From NCBI GenBank assembly GCA_900073065.1, contig FJOG01000015.1, positions 753,791-817,790 on the forward strand: DNA of 64,000 nt, in the 5' to 3' direction. Shown here one piece after another: positions 35,830 through 49,250 of this stretch. Under the pieces are notes generated by a model. It was not told the DNA's origin. It ran no database searches and saw only the letters and a list, made by a program, of their open reading frames with translations. Numbering within the stretch: the first letter of the stretch is position 1; every line of letters begins with the position of its first letter. The translations under genes were made by a program, and so were the position numbers. Source of the stretch: Phialocephala subalpina (taxonomy: Eukaryota; Ascomycota; Leotiomycetes; Helotiales; Mollisiaceae).

Positions 35830-38287
35830 TACTATATATGAATTCTTGAATTCCATTGGCCGATATTTAAAAAATGAAATATTAAACTATATAGCATGTA
35901 CCCAAATCTTGAATGTGAGGTTGCGACGTTGAATATGAGAGCCACGAAACGGAAGCGGGAAGGTGGTACAGATTTGATATATGGCGCAGTGATCGATTGA
36001 TATACTTGATGTGACTGGTGGAGGGCTTCTTGTTTGGGGTGGGTGATGGAGTGGTGGGATGTAAGAGTAGTGGGGTGTAAGGGTCATTGGTTTTTGTTTC
36101 CCTCTCTGTTTGCTTGAACATTTCTAAATTTCTGTGACTGTTTTTTGATTTTGGCACAGTGGCCAGGAGAGCTGTAACCTTTCTGACCCATCAGAGGTTT
36201 TACGGGTGCAGGGGAAACGGATCGCTCGTTTAAAATGTTCAATGATACCGCAATTTGATTAGCGGTGATTTTTCGATTGCCCTGGAAAGAGATGCTGTAC
36301 AGCATTTCGTTGGTTGCCTGGCTCGAAGTGTTGTGTTGTTGCCGACGCCGGTTCCTAGTTCCTTGAAGCTTGGAACTGAGATTGATTACCACTTTCTGAG
36401 AGTTTTGATCAAATGAATGGCCATTAATGGTAGGTTTGTAGAATTAGCACGGGGATCTTAGAACTTAGCTCTTGAGACGCCGCTAAGGAGGACCATCCCT
36501 TTTCGAAACGGAAGTCAAAGTTGTGACGCCGAAGTAACTCGAGACTGCTGAGATAGTCTAATTTGCCTCAGTCTATGGTCGTATGTGGCGAAGATTTGTC
36601 CCACTAAAATCTATATTCTTTGTTTTTTCCGTTACCACTTTTCAAAGCAAACAAAATCGAGCTTCAACCCGCAAATGCGCCTCAATTCCAAATTTAACTT
36701 TAAGCGACGGGCCAAGGCCTCGGCAAATGCTTGAGCTGCGTATCTGGGACCTGTGACCGTGACCTCAGCTCTGCAATCTCAGATCCGATCTCGAAGCTCA
36801 CGTTTGCGATATACGGAGTGTATTTCAGAAGTGAAAGCAAATGATATACCAAAGTTTTAGTGCCAATTATTCGGAGTTCCAGAAAAAGGGAGTATAATTT
36901 CGAGGACATTAGGCGGCAAGTGCCCACCGATGTGTGCCGCTCCACAGCATCGGGAAAGTGGACGGTGCGGGTTGCCGAGCGAATGGACTCGAGCTGGGAG
37001 CCTCAGCATCTCAAAGTCAACAACTTCTTGACATCTTCACAGCGTTTTGTACAAATCTGAAAGCGGCTTCAACAAGATCGGAGCGTCTGCCGTCCGCCAC
37101 CCGTTATGTGCGACTTTCTGGCCATCTCCATCAAACCCTCTCTTTCCCAACGCGATTGAGCCTGGTGGTACCGTGACCTTCAGAACTATGCAGGGTTAGT
37201 CACGCAATCACACCCGGGCACCGCGGGCGTTTAAGCGAATGGCGCCGCATTACGACAACTTCATATACTCGGGCGTCTCTCGAAGTTCATTGCTACAATC
37301 GCTTACCGAGCCCAGCATTCACGAATGAGAAGTGGTCGATGTCTGCTGCGGAATAAGGCGAGCTGCAGCCTCGCTTTCTTGATGTCGCGTCCTCATGCAG
37401 CATCCTGAAATACGCCCACGCCCAGAATTGAATGTTGGATCGATTGGCATACCCAACTATCCATTTGTGCGCGCACTGTCATTCGAGGTACTCTGATACC
37501 ATCCACATTCTTCAGTCTACCCAAAAATAGCAGAGCTGAGCCTGGAGGATCTAGCGGCGGAAGTTTTGTTTGCTTGGTAGGCACTGCCTGTATTTCTTTA
37601 ATATATGATCAATGAGTATCGCTCAGAGATATCTATGACTGCAGACTGAACTCTGTTGTAGCTCGTCTTGACTTCGACTTGTCTGAAGTATCGCCATACA
37701 AACTGGGACCCGAAGAGAGTCAGCCTGACGGGCTTCGCCAGCCTGCTGTCAGGTCACGAGCTTGCGCCAATTTCTTCAATTCCTTGGAACTCTCAGTAAG
37801 GACGGAGTCGTGAAGCCGTCCTTCGCCGTCCTTCACCTTACTATCGCATTATGGCGCCAAATGCCCTCTTGAGGTTGCCAGCGAATGGTCGCCTGTCCTG
37901 GGCAATCTCATACGAACGACAGAGCCCTCAAGCACACGAATTCTGCTGCGTCGTCCTTCACGACGACCCACGGAAAGCCCAAAACGAGTTTATCACAGCG
38001 AGGCAATCGAGGCAAACAAGCCAGTAAATGTGTCTTGATGTTTCATGTGAGAGCCACCTTGAAGAAAGCGTCGAGGCTGACTTCAGGCCAGTAGACAGCA
38101 AGAACAGCATATCGTCCTCCTATACCATATGCAGAACGCCGAATATGAATATGCAAACTCTGGACAATGCAGCTAAACGAGGGAGATCTGGAAGACGACG
38201 AATTGCCCAGAACCTGCAGATTGGGCGCTCTGCGAATGATCATTCGTACGAAGGCAGCTGTGAGACCGTCCTGATTCTTGAACTGGC
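35830..38287. other. Intergenic, no supported gene
   Basis: Composition is near that of genes, but frames are short and I recognise no domain. It contains one copy of the short dispersed motif at 36,552-36,588. The 36,860-37,180 segment has two overlapping frames of 66-80 codons that could be relics. Nothing here can be annotated with confidence. Confidence 0.45.
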
Positions 38288-38458
38288 ATGATCCGATTCT
38301 TGCAGGAAGCAGGAAGTGATGCGTTGTGCAAGCCTGCACAAGCGGAATATCTGCCGGCAGCTTGTCCTGCGAGGGGGGGAAGTATATACCATAGGAGGTG
38401 CCGCTGCTCGCATGCTGCCTCGAATTGCAAATGCCTGGTTGCTTTAACATTGTTGGCA

Positions 38459-40619
38459 ATGATGAAAAACACTCAACAGATCGGAGACAGTGGAAAGGAG
38501 CTGCTCTCTCTAAGTTGTGCTTTCAAGAACCCCTCAGAGAAACGAGCCGACTACATTAGCATCACGAGGTCAGAAGAGAAGCAAGTTATTCCGTCTTCTG
38601 CTTGGGAACCGTCTGAATCTCCCACTGGGTAAGACGAATGTCTCTACTCTGGAAAATAATTTACATGACCATGTAGGACACGATCGACTCCGAAACATAA
38701 GACTTCTCACCTCAAATTCCTGATCTGGGTGGCATATTTGCGAAACAGCTCTCCACACATCGACGAAATTCAGAGAAGGACCTGCCCATTGATTGGGTGT
38801 GAAATTTGGTGCGAGACGCTGGAAGCGATGTTGGAACACGTTTATTCATGCCCGGCTCTCTCCAAGGGACGCTACCGCTGTCCTGAATGCGAAAAGGAAG
38901 AACCGATCAGCAGACAGCACATCAACGGGTGTCAAGACTCAAATACTTGCAAAGATTGGCTGGCGAACTCGTTCAAGTGTGTTAAACGACGGCTGTCCCG
39001 GCGTGGGTTAAACAAGACCTGGGACTATGACAGCTCTGCTCAGAGTCCTGTCTCTCCTCAAGACACCAAATACTTCCCATATAACCCACCTGACTCCTGC
39101 GAGCTTTTCTCAGGGGGTGTTGACTGGATGATCAGAACAAACAGTTGTTGCGATACTGGATTTCAAGACCCGAGGCAGGAGCTAGATTCCTCGTCTAGAT
39201 TGGAGCTTGGCGATACGAGTACGCGAGTAGAGCTTGCCTGCACGCAACCTCAGTCATGTTATGCCAGAGACGATCATCAGACTCGCCTGTATGCGATGTC
39301 ACCACATGCATTTCAACCTCAGGACAAGTCGCTCCGCGCAACAATGGCAATTGCAGAACTGGATGCATGGCCAGGGAATGATCCTCTGCCTGCATACTTT
39401 ACAGATTCTGGATCATCCGTTCTTGCCGATCATAAGCAGAGAGCTAGAAAACCGGTCTATAGCTTGCTCACCGATCATTACTCGTACTTGGATCGTCGTA
39501 GACCTCTCAGCCCAAGAGATCTTCCAGGACTTGATCTCGTCAATCTCTCTACTTTAAACAATCAAAATGTCGCATCCGAACCGTTCCTGTCGCCGCCGAG
39601 CTCCTCTGCCGACCAGCAGCGCTACCCAGGCGTCCCTCAACCATCACCAACAGACAGCAGAGCGAGCACCTCTTTACCTTCAATGACAAGATCACCTGCT
39701 GATTCTATGCCCTCGGTTCCTTCGCCCATGAATGACTTTAACTCGAGGATGAACTTCAGTTCCGACAGGGAAAAAGCTTCTGCCTGGTCAGAGTTCATTC
39801 ACGATTGCACCAAATCGGCCATGATTTACGAAGATGCTGAGACCTTTGAAGATGTCGCTGCTCAACAAGAGCTGAGCGCTGGCGGCCTGTCTCAGATTGA
39901 CCCTGGCAGCGAGCGGAGGACAGACCCTATCAATGTTGCAAGTTGGGTGTTTGAGAGCGAAATTTGCTCGTAAGTTCACAGCTTCTACTTCTCCAATTGG
40001 TTATAACTGACTACCGTCAAGTCAAGCCAATGACAAACTCCATGATCAGCATGTCCAAATGCCATACCACAGAGCTCTAATCCACAACGAGTTTTCGAAA
40101 GCTTCTGCTCCTAGCTCATTGGCACGCTCATGCCATAGCATATCCAAATCTACATTCAAGTGTGTTTGTGGTTATGCACCTCGAGGCAAAGAGAAAAACA
40201 AACGTCAAAGTTTGAAGCGCCATCAGGAAACTTGCAGGGTTTTATCTCCTAGTGGCTATAGGAGGAGGCCCTATACATGCTCTTTTCAGAATTGTGGTCG
40301 AGCTTTCACGCGACCGGATAATTTGCTCGTTCATCAACGAGCTCAAGGCCATCTCCGAAGCCATGCGCGACATCTTGAACGCACCTACACTCAAGCGGCA
40401 CAGGATTTCCTGAGGAAAGAACAGACAAGATGTCTGGAAGAGGATTTTGAATGTTTCCTGTATCACTGGGCTTTGCCGGAACAAATGGCTATTATCAGGG
40501 ATAGACTTGCTGTTGGAGCTCTCATACCATTTGTGGTGGAGCACCTAAGGACTGGCTCTTGTCGCCTCACCTTTATCATGTTTCAGACCCCTCTTTTTTC
40601 CGGACGAATTAGTGAATAG
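38459..40619 (+). CDS. C2H2 zinc-finger protein, putative transcription factor
   Basis: Exons 38,459-38,628, 38,677-39,969 and 40,022-40,619 are in phase and give 686 residues. Introns are 48 nt (GTAAGA/TAG) and 52 nt (GTAAGT/AAG). An in-frame ATG at 38,288 would add 57 residues, so the start is uncertain. The N-terminal third has a Cys/His region (CPLIGCEIWCETLEAMLEHV, then YRCPECEKEE). The middle is Ser/Pro-rich and disordered. The C-terminal exon has an FKCVCGYAPRG unit, then a classical C2H2 finger YTCSFQNCGRAF with RPDNLLVHQRAQGH. The layout suits a nuclear DNA-binding protein. Target genes are unknown. Confidence 0.78.
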
Positions 40620-42318
40620 GTCATAATGTTTATTCTTGATTCTTGATTCCTGGCTCCTCATGAAAGGCTCCATCTTCCAACTCCTCCAACAATGTAAACG
40701 TACTTTATATTCAATTCAAACCAAAAGCTACCTGGAAAATTTGATTACGAAACGCTTGGAATGAGTAGTAAGGCTTTAGAGAGGGTCCATTCGAGCTTAC
40801 CACATGGGATAAGTCCACTTGCCAAGATGATCTCGTCTACACAACTCGGCTGATCCCCATCGGGCTATCAGGATATATAATTTCTAGGCCAGCGACGATG
40901 GCTTCCTCATTAACGTCCTTAAACTCCTCACCGGACAAGGTATCTGATCTTCCACTCTTCAGGAAGTATACATTGTTACTCATACATCCTTAAGGCTTAG
41001 CATATCCAAGTGCGCGGTAAACACAGAATGTGACCCCTCCAAGACAGGACGTCTTCCTGACGGCGTTTGGATAGTCACCTATCCCTAGACCTGAGGCAGG
41101 TATGTCAGGAGCATATCCTATATGAACGACTCCTCACCCTGAGCTGGAGCAAATACCCTTCTCATTTGATCCATGTACAGCTCATTCCATAACTGCAAGC
41201 ATCATTCTCAAACACAGTTCTCTTAGGTCCAAGAACTTGCCAACTCTCATACCTGTTAGCACTCCTGCTCACCTTTATCGTCTCTACCATACTTTGTGCC
41301 ACTGCTAGAATGTCCCAAAACACTTCAAACAAGTAAGCCATCACACAAACAAGCAAAATTCCTCTTTTACTAACGTCTTAAGCAATTCCGCACCGCAATA
41401 TCACGGCCAAACCGGACACACATCCCCGCTCACGAGAAAGAATCTCGATAGAGTACCAGCGGCGTATGTCAACAACAAAAACGTATATACGCAGCAGGGA
41501 CAAAACCACGAGCAGCTTGCATTGGGTTTGCAGACTGGGAGGAGGAGTGGACAGATTATGGTGGGCGAGTGGGAGGAGAGGTGGAGGAAAGCGTGTAACA
41601 GAGATTTGTAATGAGGAGAGAGATTGGAAAACTTTGATGGATCTGTACGTGGTTTGAGTTGGACAAGATTGACGCAGGAGTTTGATTCTTTCATGCAGAG
41701 CTGTCAAGAAGCGGAGGATGGTCAGGCGAGTTTCTGGCCTCAATTTCTGAAAGGGTTTCAACTTTTGACCCAAACTGGGCCAAATTACGAGAAAGCACCA
41801 GAGTTCTAAATTTAAAATGTTAGTCTTTCATACAATAGGTTAGGAAGTACAACTGGAACCCAGTTTTGCGATCTACCAGGCCTCCAATTCGAGACATAAG
41901 CTCGGTTTTCGGCTTCTCGTCAAACTGGAACCTGGAACCCGGTATCTATCCTGTTTTAGGTGTGCAAACGGCAACACGATTTGAGGTGCGTGTATACCAA
42001 GTGTGTCGAGATAGGACAATATTCTTCGAGCTATTGTCGTATGTGACAAACAATTACTTGAGAAAAAACACGAAACGTGCCAAACTGTTGCAAACAAAAA
42101 TCCTTACAATGTGACTCCCCCGACTTTCCTCAATGACACGGAAAGCAACAAGATACGGAACGGTGGATGAGATGAACTTACGGTAGTTGGATTATAATTG
42201 TAGTGATTTTTGTGCAGGAGGGAATACTCGTGGTGTGCGCCATAGTATGTTCAACCGACTCAGGTGCCGCCGTTGATGGCATGACACGTAGTCATTCCTT
42301 GAGTTGGGAACGACTCCA
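40620..42318. other. Intergenic, no supported gene
   Basis: Both strands carry only short frames. A GA/CT-skewed patch near 41,460-41,620 opens long frames by composition alone. I see nothing to annotate. Confidence 0.45.
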
Positions 42319-43714
42319 CTATTCTTCAATTCCAAAAGCCTCGCAATAAGATTCCTGGTCCCAGCGGAAGCATTCGCCTTCTACCCAAGTCCAGGGAAGT
42401 AATCGACGACCCATGAGGACAGCCTCATCCTCCGCAACTCGTGCCTTGAATGGAAGGACTCCTTGGTGAGTCACATACCGTTCAATTTGGCCGTTGAGAC
42501 AGTCAACATGCCGGGCCAGGCGATATGCATGGGTGCAATAGGAAAGCTTCCAGAACTCGCCGTGCCCAACTTCCGATTCGCCGCTCACATGCTCCAGACT
42601 ACCATCCACGGTCTCTAACCACCCAGCGCAAGTGAAGTGAGACAGCGACATATTCTCGTTGAGGAAAATGAACAATTCTATCCAGGACAATGGCCTGTCT
42701 GAATCAGGATGAAGGCTCGTCAAGCGCATGTTGCTAAGCTGAAGTGAGCTCAACGAAGAGGCATGCGTGGTCAGCACTGCTATGAGATGCTGATAGTCTG
42801 CGATGACACCCTCTAACGAGAGATTTTTGAGGTGCTCCCAATGTTGCCCAGGGCCGACAAAGCTCGACAATTTGAAATGAATATCCCATTCGAAACGGTC
42901 AGACCCTTGTTGGGATATGTCCAATGTCCGAAGTGAAGTCAGCTGTGCAAGAGCGTGAGAAGTACGGAAGAATTCCTGAGCGACATGACGACGCGTACGA
43001 AACTCTAGAATAAGGGTACGCAGATGTTTGAAAGCATTGAAGGCGTTCTGAAGTATAGGTAGCTTTTCAACAAAGTCTGCAGGCTCCAGGTTCGTGAGGC
43101 AAAGCTCGTCGAGCCCACGCAAAGGACTTGATTCAAGGCAGGCCATCAAGAGTGTCCAAGTATGAGGATCCGCCTCGCCATCGTCGCGGAAACCGTGGCA
43201 GTATAAGCTCGAGAGACCGAGAAGGTTGGTCAATGGTGCATGAAGTATTTTTTTTGCGTGATTGGCGTGATCAAGGTATTCATGGCCATAAAGGTACTGA
43301 CGCCGGCTCGAGCGAAGTAAAGAAACTCTTGAGCTATTAAAAGACTCGATATCTTCTCTTTTATCTTTGAACTGAACGTTGAAGTTTCTAGTAGGATTCT
43401 TGTCCAACCAATCTGTATATGTAACAGCGCAGAAATCAGGGAACACTGGCACAACCGAAGCCACCCATACCAGTGTACTTGATGCGCCTGACATAGTTTC
43501 TCAACGTTGTATTGTTTGAAACTGATATGAGGTCTGCAAAGGTGTGCAGGCTAAGGTCTAATTGCATGGTATGGAACAGCACTCTTTGAACGCTTGGCAG
43601 AATCGTTTTCGAGGTAAGGGAAAGGCTTGGGAGGTCGTCGTACCACACGAACACGATTATCCTGTCTAATATTTCGCGCGGGAGCTTCAGAATCGGGGCT
43701 ATTGGGGCTGACAT
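42319..43714 (-). CDS. F-box protein with a frame break or 25-nt gap
   Basis: The ATG at 43,714 opens SAPIAPILKLPREILDRIIV, an F-box start (LPREILDRIIxFV...LPSLSLTSKTI). The long C-terminal part (from about 43,460 down to 42,319) carries leucine-rich stretches such as SSLSSLQLSNMRLTSL and an end common to fungal F-box proteins. The two parts are in different frames. The overlap near 43,470-43,490 holds GTATGG...CCAG, 25 nt, whose removal would join IKYT to VFPDFC in phase. That is far shorter than normal introns, so a frameshift mutation or sequencing error is more likely. F-box proteins recruit substrates to SCF ubiquitin ligases. Confidence 0.78.
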
Positions 43715-44359
43715 TGAGAGGGTGCTGAGTGCTGTAGACCTTACCTAGCCAAGGTTAGCAGAATACGGTCGAGGTTTAATCGGCACTTACGGCTTTGTTG
43801 ATGTGAATGCGATACGAGTTCCTGATTGAATGGACGATTTTATCGCAATGGCGGGAAGGTCTGTGAGGAATTGAAGGAGGTAATATCGTTGTTGAAGGGG
43901 GGAGGCGGGGGGTGGGAAGCAGAGGGTAGAAGTCGAAGTTGTACAAAACAATGCGTGAAGTACGTGATCGCACGGTGCGCAGGCCGGAATCGGAAAGTGC
44001 CAAGCCTTTCCGCCAGCCTAAAGCTCTGTCCCGCCCCTCCGCATCCCCCGCAACCCGCTCCAGACGTCTGCAATGCTGTGGATCTACCTCACGAAGCTAG
44101 CGCTCTTCAGAAGTAGCTACGATCTCGACCTCTTGTTTTCGCATTCGCAATGGCATTCCACCCGCGTTGCTGTAAGCTTATTCATGGCGGGGAAGCTACC
44201 GTAGGCTAGGCTATTGGCCATCTCGCAACTGTCATCCCGAGAGGCGCAGGAGTAAGGTTAGTACGTACATAAGACTTTACCTCTCTATCTGCCCTTTGAA
44301 AACCGGACCTTAAGATCCCTCTCACTACGGAAGCGCTATTCGTGCTTCTCTGACTTAAA
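43715..44359. promoter_or_regulatory. Divergent intergenic region
   Basis: This 645-bp gap separates the F-box gene (minus) from the propeller gene (plus), so it should hold both promoters. It contains a purine-rich run at about 43,870-43,930. No clear TATA element was assigned. Confidence 0.4.
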
Positions 44360-45289
44360 ATGGCCATCTCAAATGTGGCCGCGTCTGCCAAAGTCTCCAT
44401 CACTCAGATCTTCGAATTTACTTCCCATTTCATTGAAAACATCCATTTCCGCTCAAATGGCCGCCTCCTACTCAGCTCCCTCAGCTCTGGTGACCTTTTC
44501 ACCATTGATCCCGCGTCTCCACCACTGACAGCGAAGGCCGTGGTAAACTGCCCTGGCAGCACCGGCTTGTCTGGCCTCGCAACAATTGGGCCCGATCTCT
44601 ACGCTGTGAGCGGCGGCATCCACGGCAGTTTCAGATTCGATGACATGAAAGTGTACGTCGTGTCCATCCCCGGAGACAGCGACTCGGGAACCCTACTCGA
44701 CAGCATTAGCGTCCCTGACACATATGGACTCAACGGCATGGCAGCATTGCCCCGGATGCCTCGCGTAGTACTTTCCGCCGACTCGCACGGTAGTTGCATT
44801 TATAGAATCAATACCCTCACACGTAAAGTTGACGTTGCCATCGCTGACCCGCTTCTTGGTCATGGTCCTGTCTTTAAGTTGGGGATCAATGGGCTCAAGA
44901 TCTTCTCAGACTACCTATACTTTACAAACTCAGGACAGGGGTTTTTTGCACGGGTGAAGATCAACGATGACGGCAGCAAGGCGGGCGACATTGAGATAGT
45001 TGCGAGAATTCCAGGGGGAGCGCCTGACATGAGCCATGCTTATGACGACTTTACGCTCGACTTCGATGGGAATGCGTACGTGACACTGCATACTAATGAG
45101 ATCATGAAAATCACACAGGATGGGATTCAGACGACGTTTGCTGGGGGCGGCGACAGCACAACTTTCAAATCGCCCACCTCGGCTGCAACATCACTAGATG
45201 GGAAGTCCATCTATGTTGCAACGGCAGGTTTGACCCCTGGCGTTGGTGAGATGGTGTTTCACGGCCAAGTCATCCAGATCTCAATCTAA
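44360..45289 (+). CDS. SMP-30/NHL-like six-bladed beta-propeller protein
   Basis: A single exon encodes 309 residues from the ATG at 44,360. Repeating blade-like segments are visible: HFRSNGRLLLSSLSSGDLFT, GLSGLATIGPDLYAVSGG, YGLNGMAALP and KLGINGLKIFSDYLYFTNSG, then FTLDFDGNAYVTLHTNEI and GKSIYVATAG. This matches fungal proteins of the SMP-30/gluconolactonase-like propeller superfamily. The enzyme activity is not clear. There is no obvious signal peptide, so it may be cytosolic. The gene looks intact. Confidence 0.82.
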   Translation: MAISNVAASAKVSITQIFEFTSHFIENIHFRSNGRLLLSSLSSGDLFTIDPASPPLTAKAVVNCPGSTGLSGLATIGPDLYAVSGGIHGSFRFDDMKVYVVSIPGDSDSGTLLDSISVPDTYGLNGMAALPRMPRVVLSADSHGSCIYRINTLTRKVDVAIADPLLGHGPVFKLGINGLKIFSDYLYFTNSGQGFFARVKINDDGSKAGDIEIVARIPGGAPDMSHAYDDFTLDFDGNAYVTLHTNEIMKITQDGIQTTFAGGGDSTTFKSPTSAATSLDGKSIYVATAGLTPGVGEMVFHGQVIQISI

Positions 45290-46389
45290 AAAGGTTTTGC
45301 AAATGGTTCAAAGAAGGAAAGAAGGAGGAATGAAATAAGCTGTGGTTATCCAAATGAAAGGTTCAAGCACATGACTGATGCCTTCCCATTGCCTCCTGAG
45401 GTTGGAACCAAGCATAGCTTGAGCCACTCTCAAGCCCACTCTCTTTTATCTGAACTGAGATGCTATCCTTCCTCTCTTTCCACATCTCAAAGCACAGTGG
45501 AGGGAGCGAAACCCGAGGAAGACTGCCTTCGAGAGCATATGTTTGACCAAGTGAGTTGGGGAAACAATGTTTTGTGGGAAGTGTTGGAGAGTTTATAGAA
45601 AACTAGGAACGTGTTCTTGCAGCTCGATGTATGAAGGAAGATGTGATGAATTCTGGGATCCGTGACACTTGGCTGACTTCCGCTTTGAGATAAAAGTTCA
45701 TCACGGCTTATGCTGGCCATTCCCAAGAAGGAGAATTGAGAGCTTGCAGGGATATAGGGATTGGAATGGAAAGCGGCAGACAAATTTAATAAAATTATAG
45801 TGATTTCAGTGCGGAAAGACGGACTTCATAACTTGATGGAGGAAGAGGAGTGAACTCGACCGTGATAAACAGGACAAGCCAGTCGACATAAAGGTTTGCT
45901 TCCTGACTGCTACTCCCTGCAGATACCTCCCAGTTGAGATTTTACTCTATAGCTGGGATACTGACAGTTCTTGGAAGAGCTACTAGATTGAGAGTTGATA
46001 CGATTTGTTAACTGGAGAAAGTATTGCTCTGCTGGACGCATGGTTGGCACTACTAGGAGACCACATTGATAGAAAACAACAAGATTGTATGGCAAATAAA
46101 ATAACAAGGCTAACGAAGACACAAAACATGATATCTTGTGACGTTGATTAACTGAAACATTGACTTAGAAGTGTCTCAATTTTGGGTGCCTAAGATCACG
46201 AGATTCGCCTCAGCGCCGCGCAAACATCAACCGCGTCATGCCTCACCCGAACAAGCTACAACGACAGTACCACCACGACGGCACACAGAACACAAAATGC
46301 GCTGAACCTCCCACCACCAGCTCTTCGACCAGAGCAGCGAAACTTCGAACTTCCTCTCGCGACAACAATTCTCTGCTGAAGTAGCAAAA
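45290..46389. other. Intergenic, no supported gene
   Basis: Only short frames are found. The last 150 bases before 46,390 are pyrimidine/CA-rich and probably form the 5' leader of the RabGAP gene. Confidence 0.45.
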
Positions 46390-49250
46390 ATGACGTCGTC
46401 TTCAGGTCCTGCTAGACCGGCATCGCCATCAAATAGCTTCTACGCCCTCAGCGACGACGAAGAAGGCGAATACAACACCATCACACATACCACTACCGGC
46501 CGAGGAGTCAAACTCCTCTTCTCGAAGTCCAAGGTCTGCCATCCTGCCCTCTGCCCGCACCTCAGACATCTCTCAATGCGGGGTAATTTTATCTGGTCCA
46601 TAAGCTGATACCTGTAACAACAGGTCTACATCCATCCTACTCCTTCTGCGAAAGATAATATTCCCGGCTACATCGCTCTCTTACAACAGAAACCTGCTCC
46701 GGATAGCAGACCAACATCCTCCGGCTCGGCGTCTGGGAGATTGAAGACTGCAAGTTCTCTGCTCTTGGCTTGGTTGCCGGAACATAGTTTGGGGGATGCG
46801 TTGGATACGTATGTTAAGGTTGATTTGAGCGATGGGGATAGTCCGCCGAAACAATCGTATCTTGTCCCTCCACCTCCTACTACGACGACACATTCCGGCT
46901 CGATAGGTCATTATGCTTTCGCTATTCCGGTTTCAGCTGTATACTCGTTGTTGGTCAGACCACCGAGTCTGGGGTGGTGGTTCGGGAGTGTGATTATAAA
47001 CTCGAGAGCGGGAGATTCTTTTCCAGCATTGTTCTTTCATGATAGTGAGTGCCAGAGCACCATTCTGCAGAAGAAAAAACATGCAAGAGAGAATATGGAT
47101 CCGTTTGGGGCGAATGGGGAGATGTTTTGGGGTGGGGATGAAGTGCTGAGGTGGTTGAGGAGATACGTGGATGTTGAGCGGAGTGGGGCGGAGCCGAATA
47201 TCTATCTGATTGAACCCTCGGCAGAAGATAAACAGGCGTTTGGAGGGAAGGTTGTACAAGCAGCGGAGGTGAGAAGACCGAGCAGTAGCGGGATGCAGGT
47301 TGGTGCGGCCGCCGGAGCGAGCCCCAGAGGAGCGGGACAGAGGGATGCGGGGATGGATCCTGTGACGAAGTTTGTCAAGGAGGCAGGGTGGAATTTGATG
47401 GAGAAGTTTAGTAAGGTTACGACATTTACGCGGAGGACGGCGGATTCGGTAATTGAGAATCCGAGGATACCGCCGCAGGTTAGGAGGTTGTTGAAGAATC
47501 CCGAAGTCCAGACGTTGCAGGATGAATTTGATTCCGCGAGGATATATCTTGCGAGGTGGGCGATGGGGATTGCGGAGCAGAGTGAGAGAGATAGAAATCA
47601 GAGGATATGGACGGCGAGGGATGTCTTGGAGATGGAGGAGACGGATGTTGGGGAGTTCGAGCTACTGGATACGGAGATGGGAAGTCTCAGTCTGAAGGAG
47701 CTGAGGAAGACTGTTACGCTGAAAGAGTGGAATAGCTTCTTCGATCCAAAGACGGGACGACTCCAAGTCACCGTCGACGAAGTCAAAGAGAGGGTCTTCC
47801 ATGGTGGTCTGGATCCTGATGATGGAGTCAGGAAAGAGGCTTGGCTGTTCCTGCTCGGCGTCTACGACTGGGAATCTACAGCTGAAGACAGAAAGGTGGA
47901 AATTGCCAGTTTCAGAGATGAATATGTCCGATTGAAAGGAGCATGGTGGGACCGACTCGTCGACCTTGGAGGCGAAGGTGAAGAAGGCGAGTGGTGGCGA
48001 GAGCAGAAAGGTCGAATAGGTATGTGAATCTGAAATCTCCGCCTCAAGACTACAGTATAGGCTGACATATCCCATTCCTTGGGGTCTCCGCTGTAGAGAA
48101 AGATGTACACCGAACAGATCGTACGATCCCCCTATTTGCCGGCGAAGACGCACCACATCCAGACCCCTCATCACCGTTCGCAGACGTAGGAACAAACGTT
48201 CATCTCGAGCAGATGAAAGACATGCTCCTCACTTACAACGAATACAACCGCGACCTCGGCTACGTCCAAGGCATGTCCGACCTCCTTGCACCAATCTACG
48301 CAGTCATGCAAGACGACGCCATCGCCTTCTGGGGATTCCAACACTTTATGGACCGCATGGAGCGAAATTTCCTGCGCGACCAATCTGGGATGCGGAAACA
48401 ACTCCTTACCCTCGATCACCTGGTACAGCTCATGGACCCAAAACTTTATATCCATCTCCAATCCGCTGATTCGACCAACTTCTTTTTCTTCTTTAGGATG
48501 TTGTTGGTCTGGTATAAGAGGGAGTTTGCGTGGTTGGATGTTCTGACGCTCTGGGAGAGGTTATGGACGGATTATTTGAGTAGCGGGTTTCATTTGTTTA
48601 TTGCGTTGGCGATTTTGGAGAAGCATCGGAGTGTCATTATGGAGCATTTGAAGCATTTTGATGAGGTGTTGAAATATGGTATGCCCTCCTCTTCCCTCTC
48701 ACTTACCCAGACTTTTCAATTGCTTTGAGAGGGGAAAGAAGTTAACGTAATAATAGTCAACGAACTCTCAAACACAATAGACCTAGAATCAACACTCATA
48801 CGCGCAGAAGCTCTCTTCCGCCGCTTCCAGCGAACAGTCGAAGCCATAGACAAGAAATCCAACTTCCCGGCCCCAAAGCTTCGTCACAGAGTCCAGAACG
48901 CGTCTGTCGGCTCAACACAATCTCTTCGTTCGCCTCCTTCATCACCAGGGGCGACTGCAAATACTAGTGGGACTAATGTTGTGAGTGTTGGAGGGACGAA
49001 CAGTGGTGCTGGACCGAGCAGTCCTGGAGCAAGGCCTGGAAGTGGAGGTAGGGGTGTAAGAGGGAGTGTGGATAAGGGGAAAGGAAAAGCGAAGGAGGAT
49101 GGAGAGTTGGAGGACCAGAGACCGTTGGTTATTAGTCCGGAGTTGAGAGAACTCCTCAGTAGGAAGGTTGAGGTGCTGCCTAGGAAAGTCGTTGCAAAGA
49201 CGGGGGAGGGATTGAGTAGTTTGGGGAAGGAGAAGGAGCGGAAGAAATAG
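46390..49250 (+). CDS. GYP7: TBC-domain Rab GTPase-activating protein, GYP7 type
   Basis: Exons 46,390-46,533, 46,624-48,019, 48,097-48,678 and 48,757-49,250 are in phase and encode 871 residues. The N-terminal part (LSDDEEGEYNTITH, then GRGVKLLFSKSKVYIHPTPS) is typical of GYP7. The TBC domain begins near residue 448 (GVRKEAWLFLLG). The Arg finger IEKDVHRTDR lies across the exon 2/3 junction (near 513-522) and the Gln finger YVQGMSDLLAP is near 569. Both catalytic residues are present, so it should stimulate GTP hydrolysis on a Ypt7/Rab7-class GTPase in vacuolar trafficking. The C-terminus is Ser/Gly-rich with a basic end. The first donor is GTCTGC, a weak site, so that intron border is the least sure. 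Confidence 0.92.

Noticed and set aside
37690..37830. Inverted repeat near CCTGAC/GTCAGG and the GCCGTCCTTC direct repeat
   Set aside because: The arms are short and separated by unmatched bases; this is not comparable to the dense arrays at 33.1 and 56.6 kb.
40940..41345. Possible further copy of the dispersed coding repeat
   Set aside because: Only scattered short matches to the 172-bp repeat occur; there is no continuous alignment and no peptide frame.
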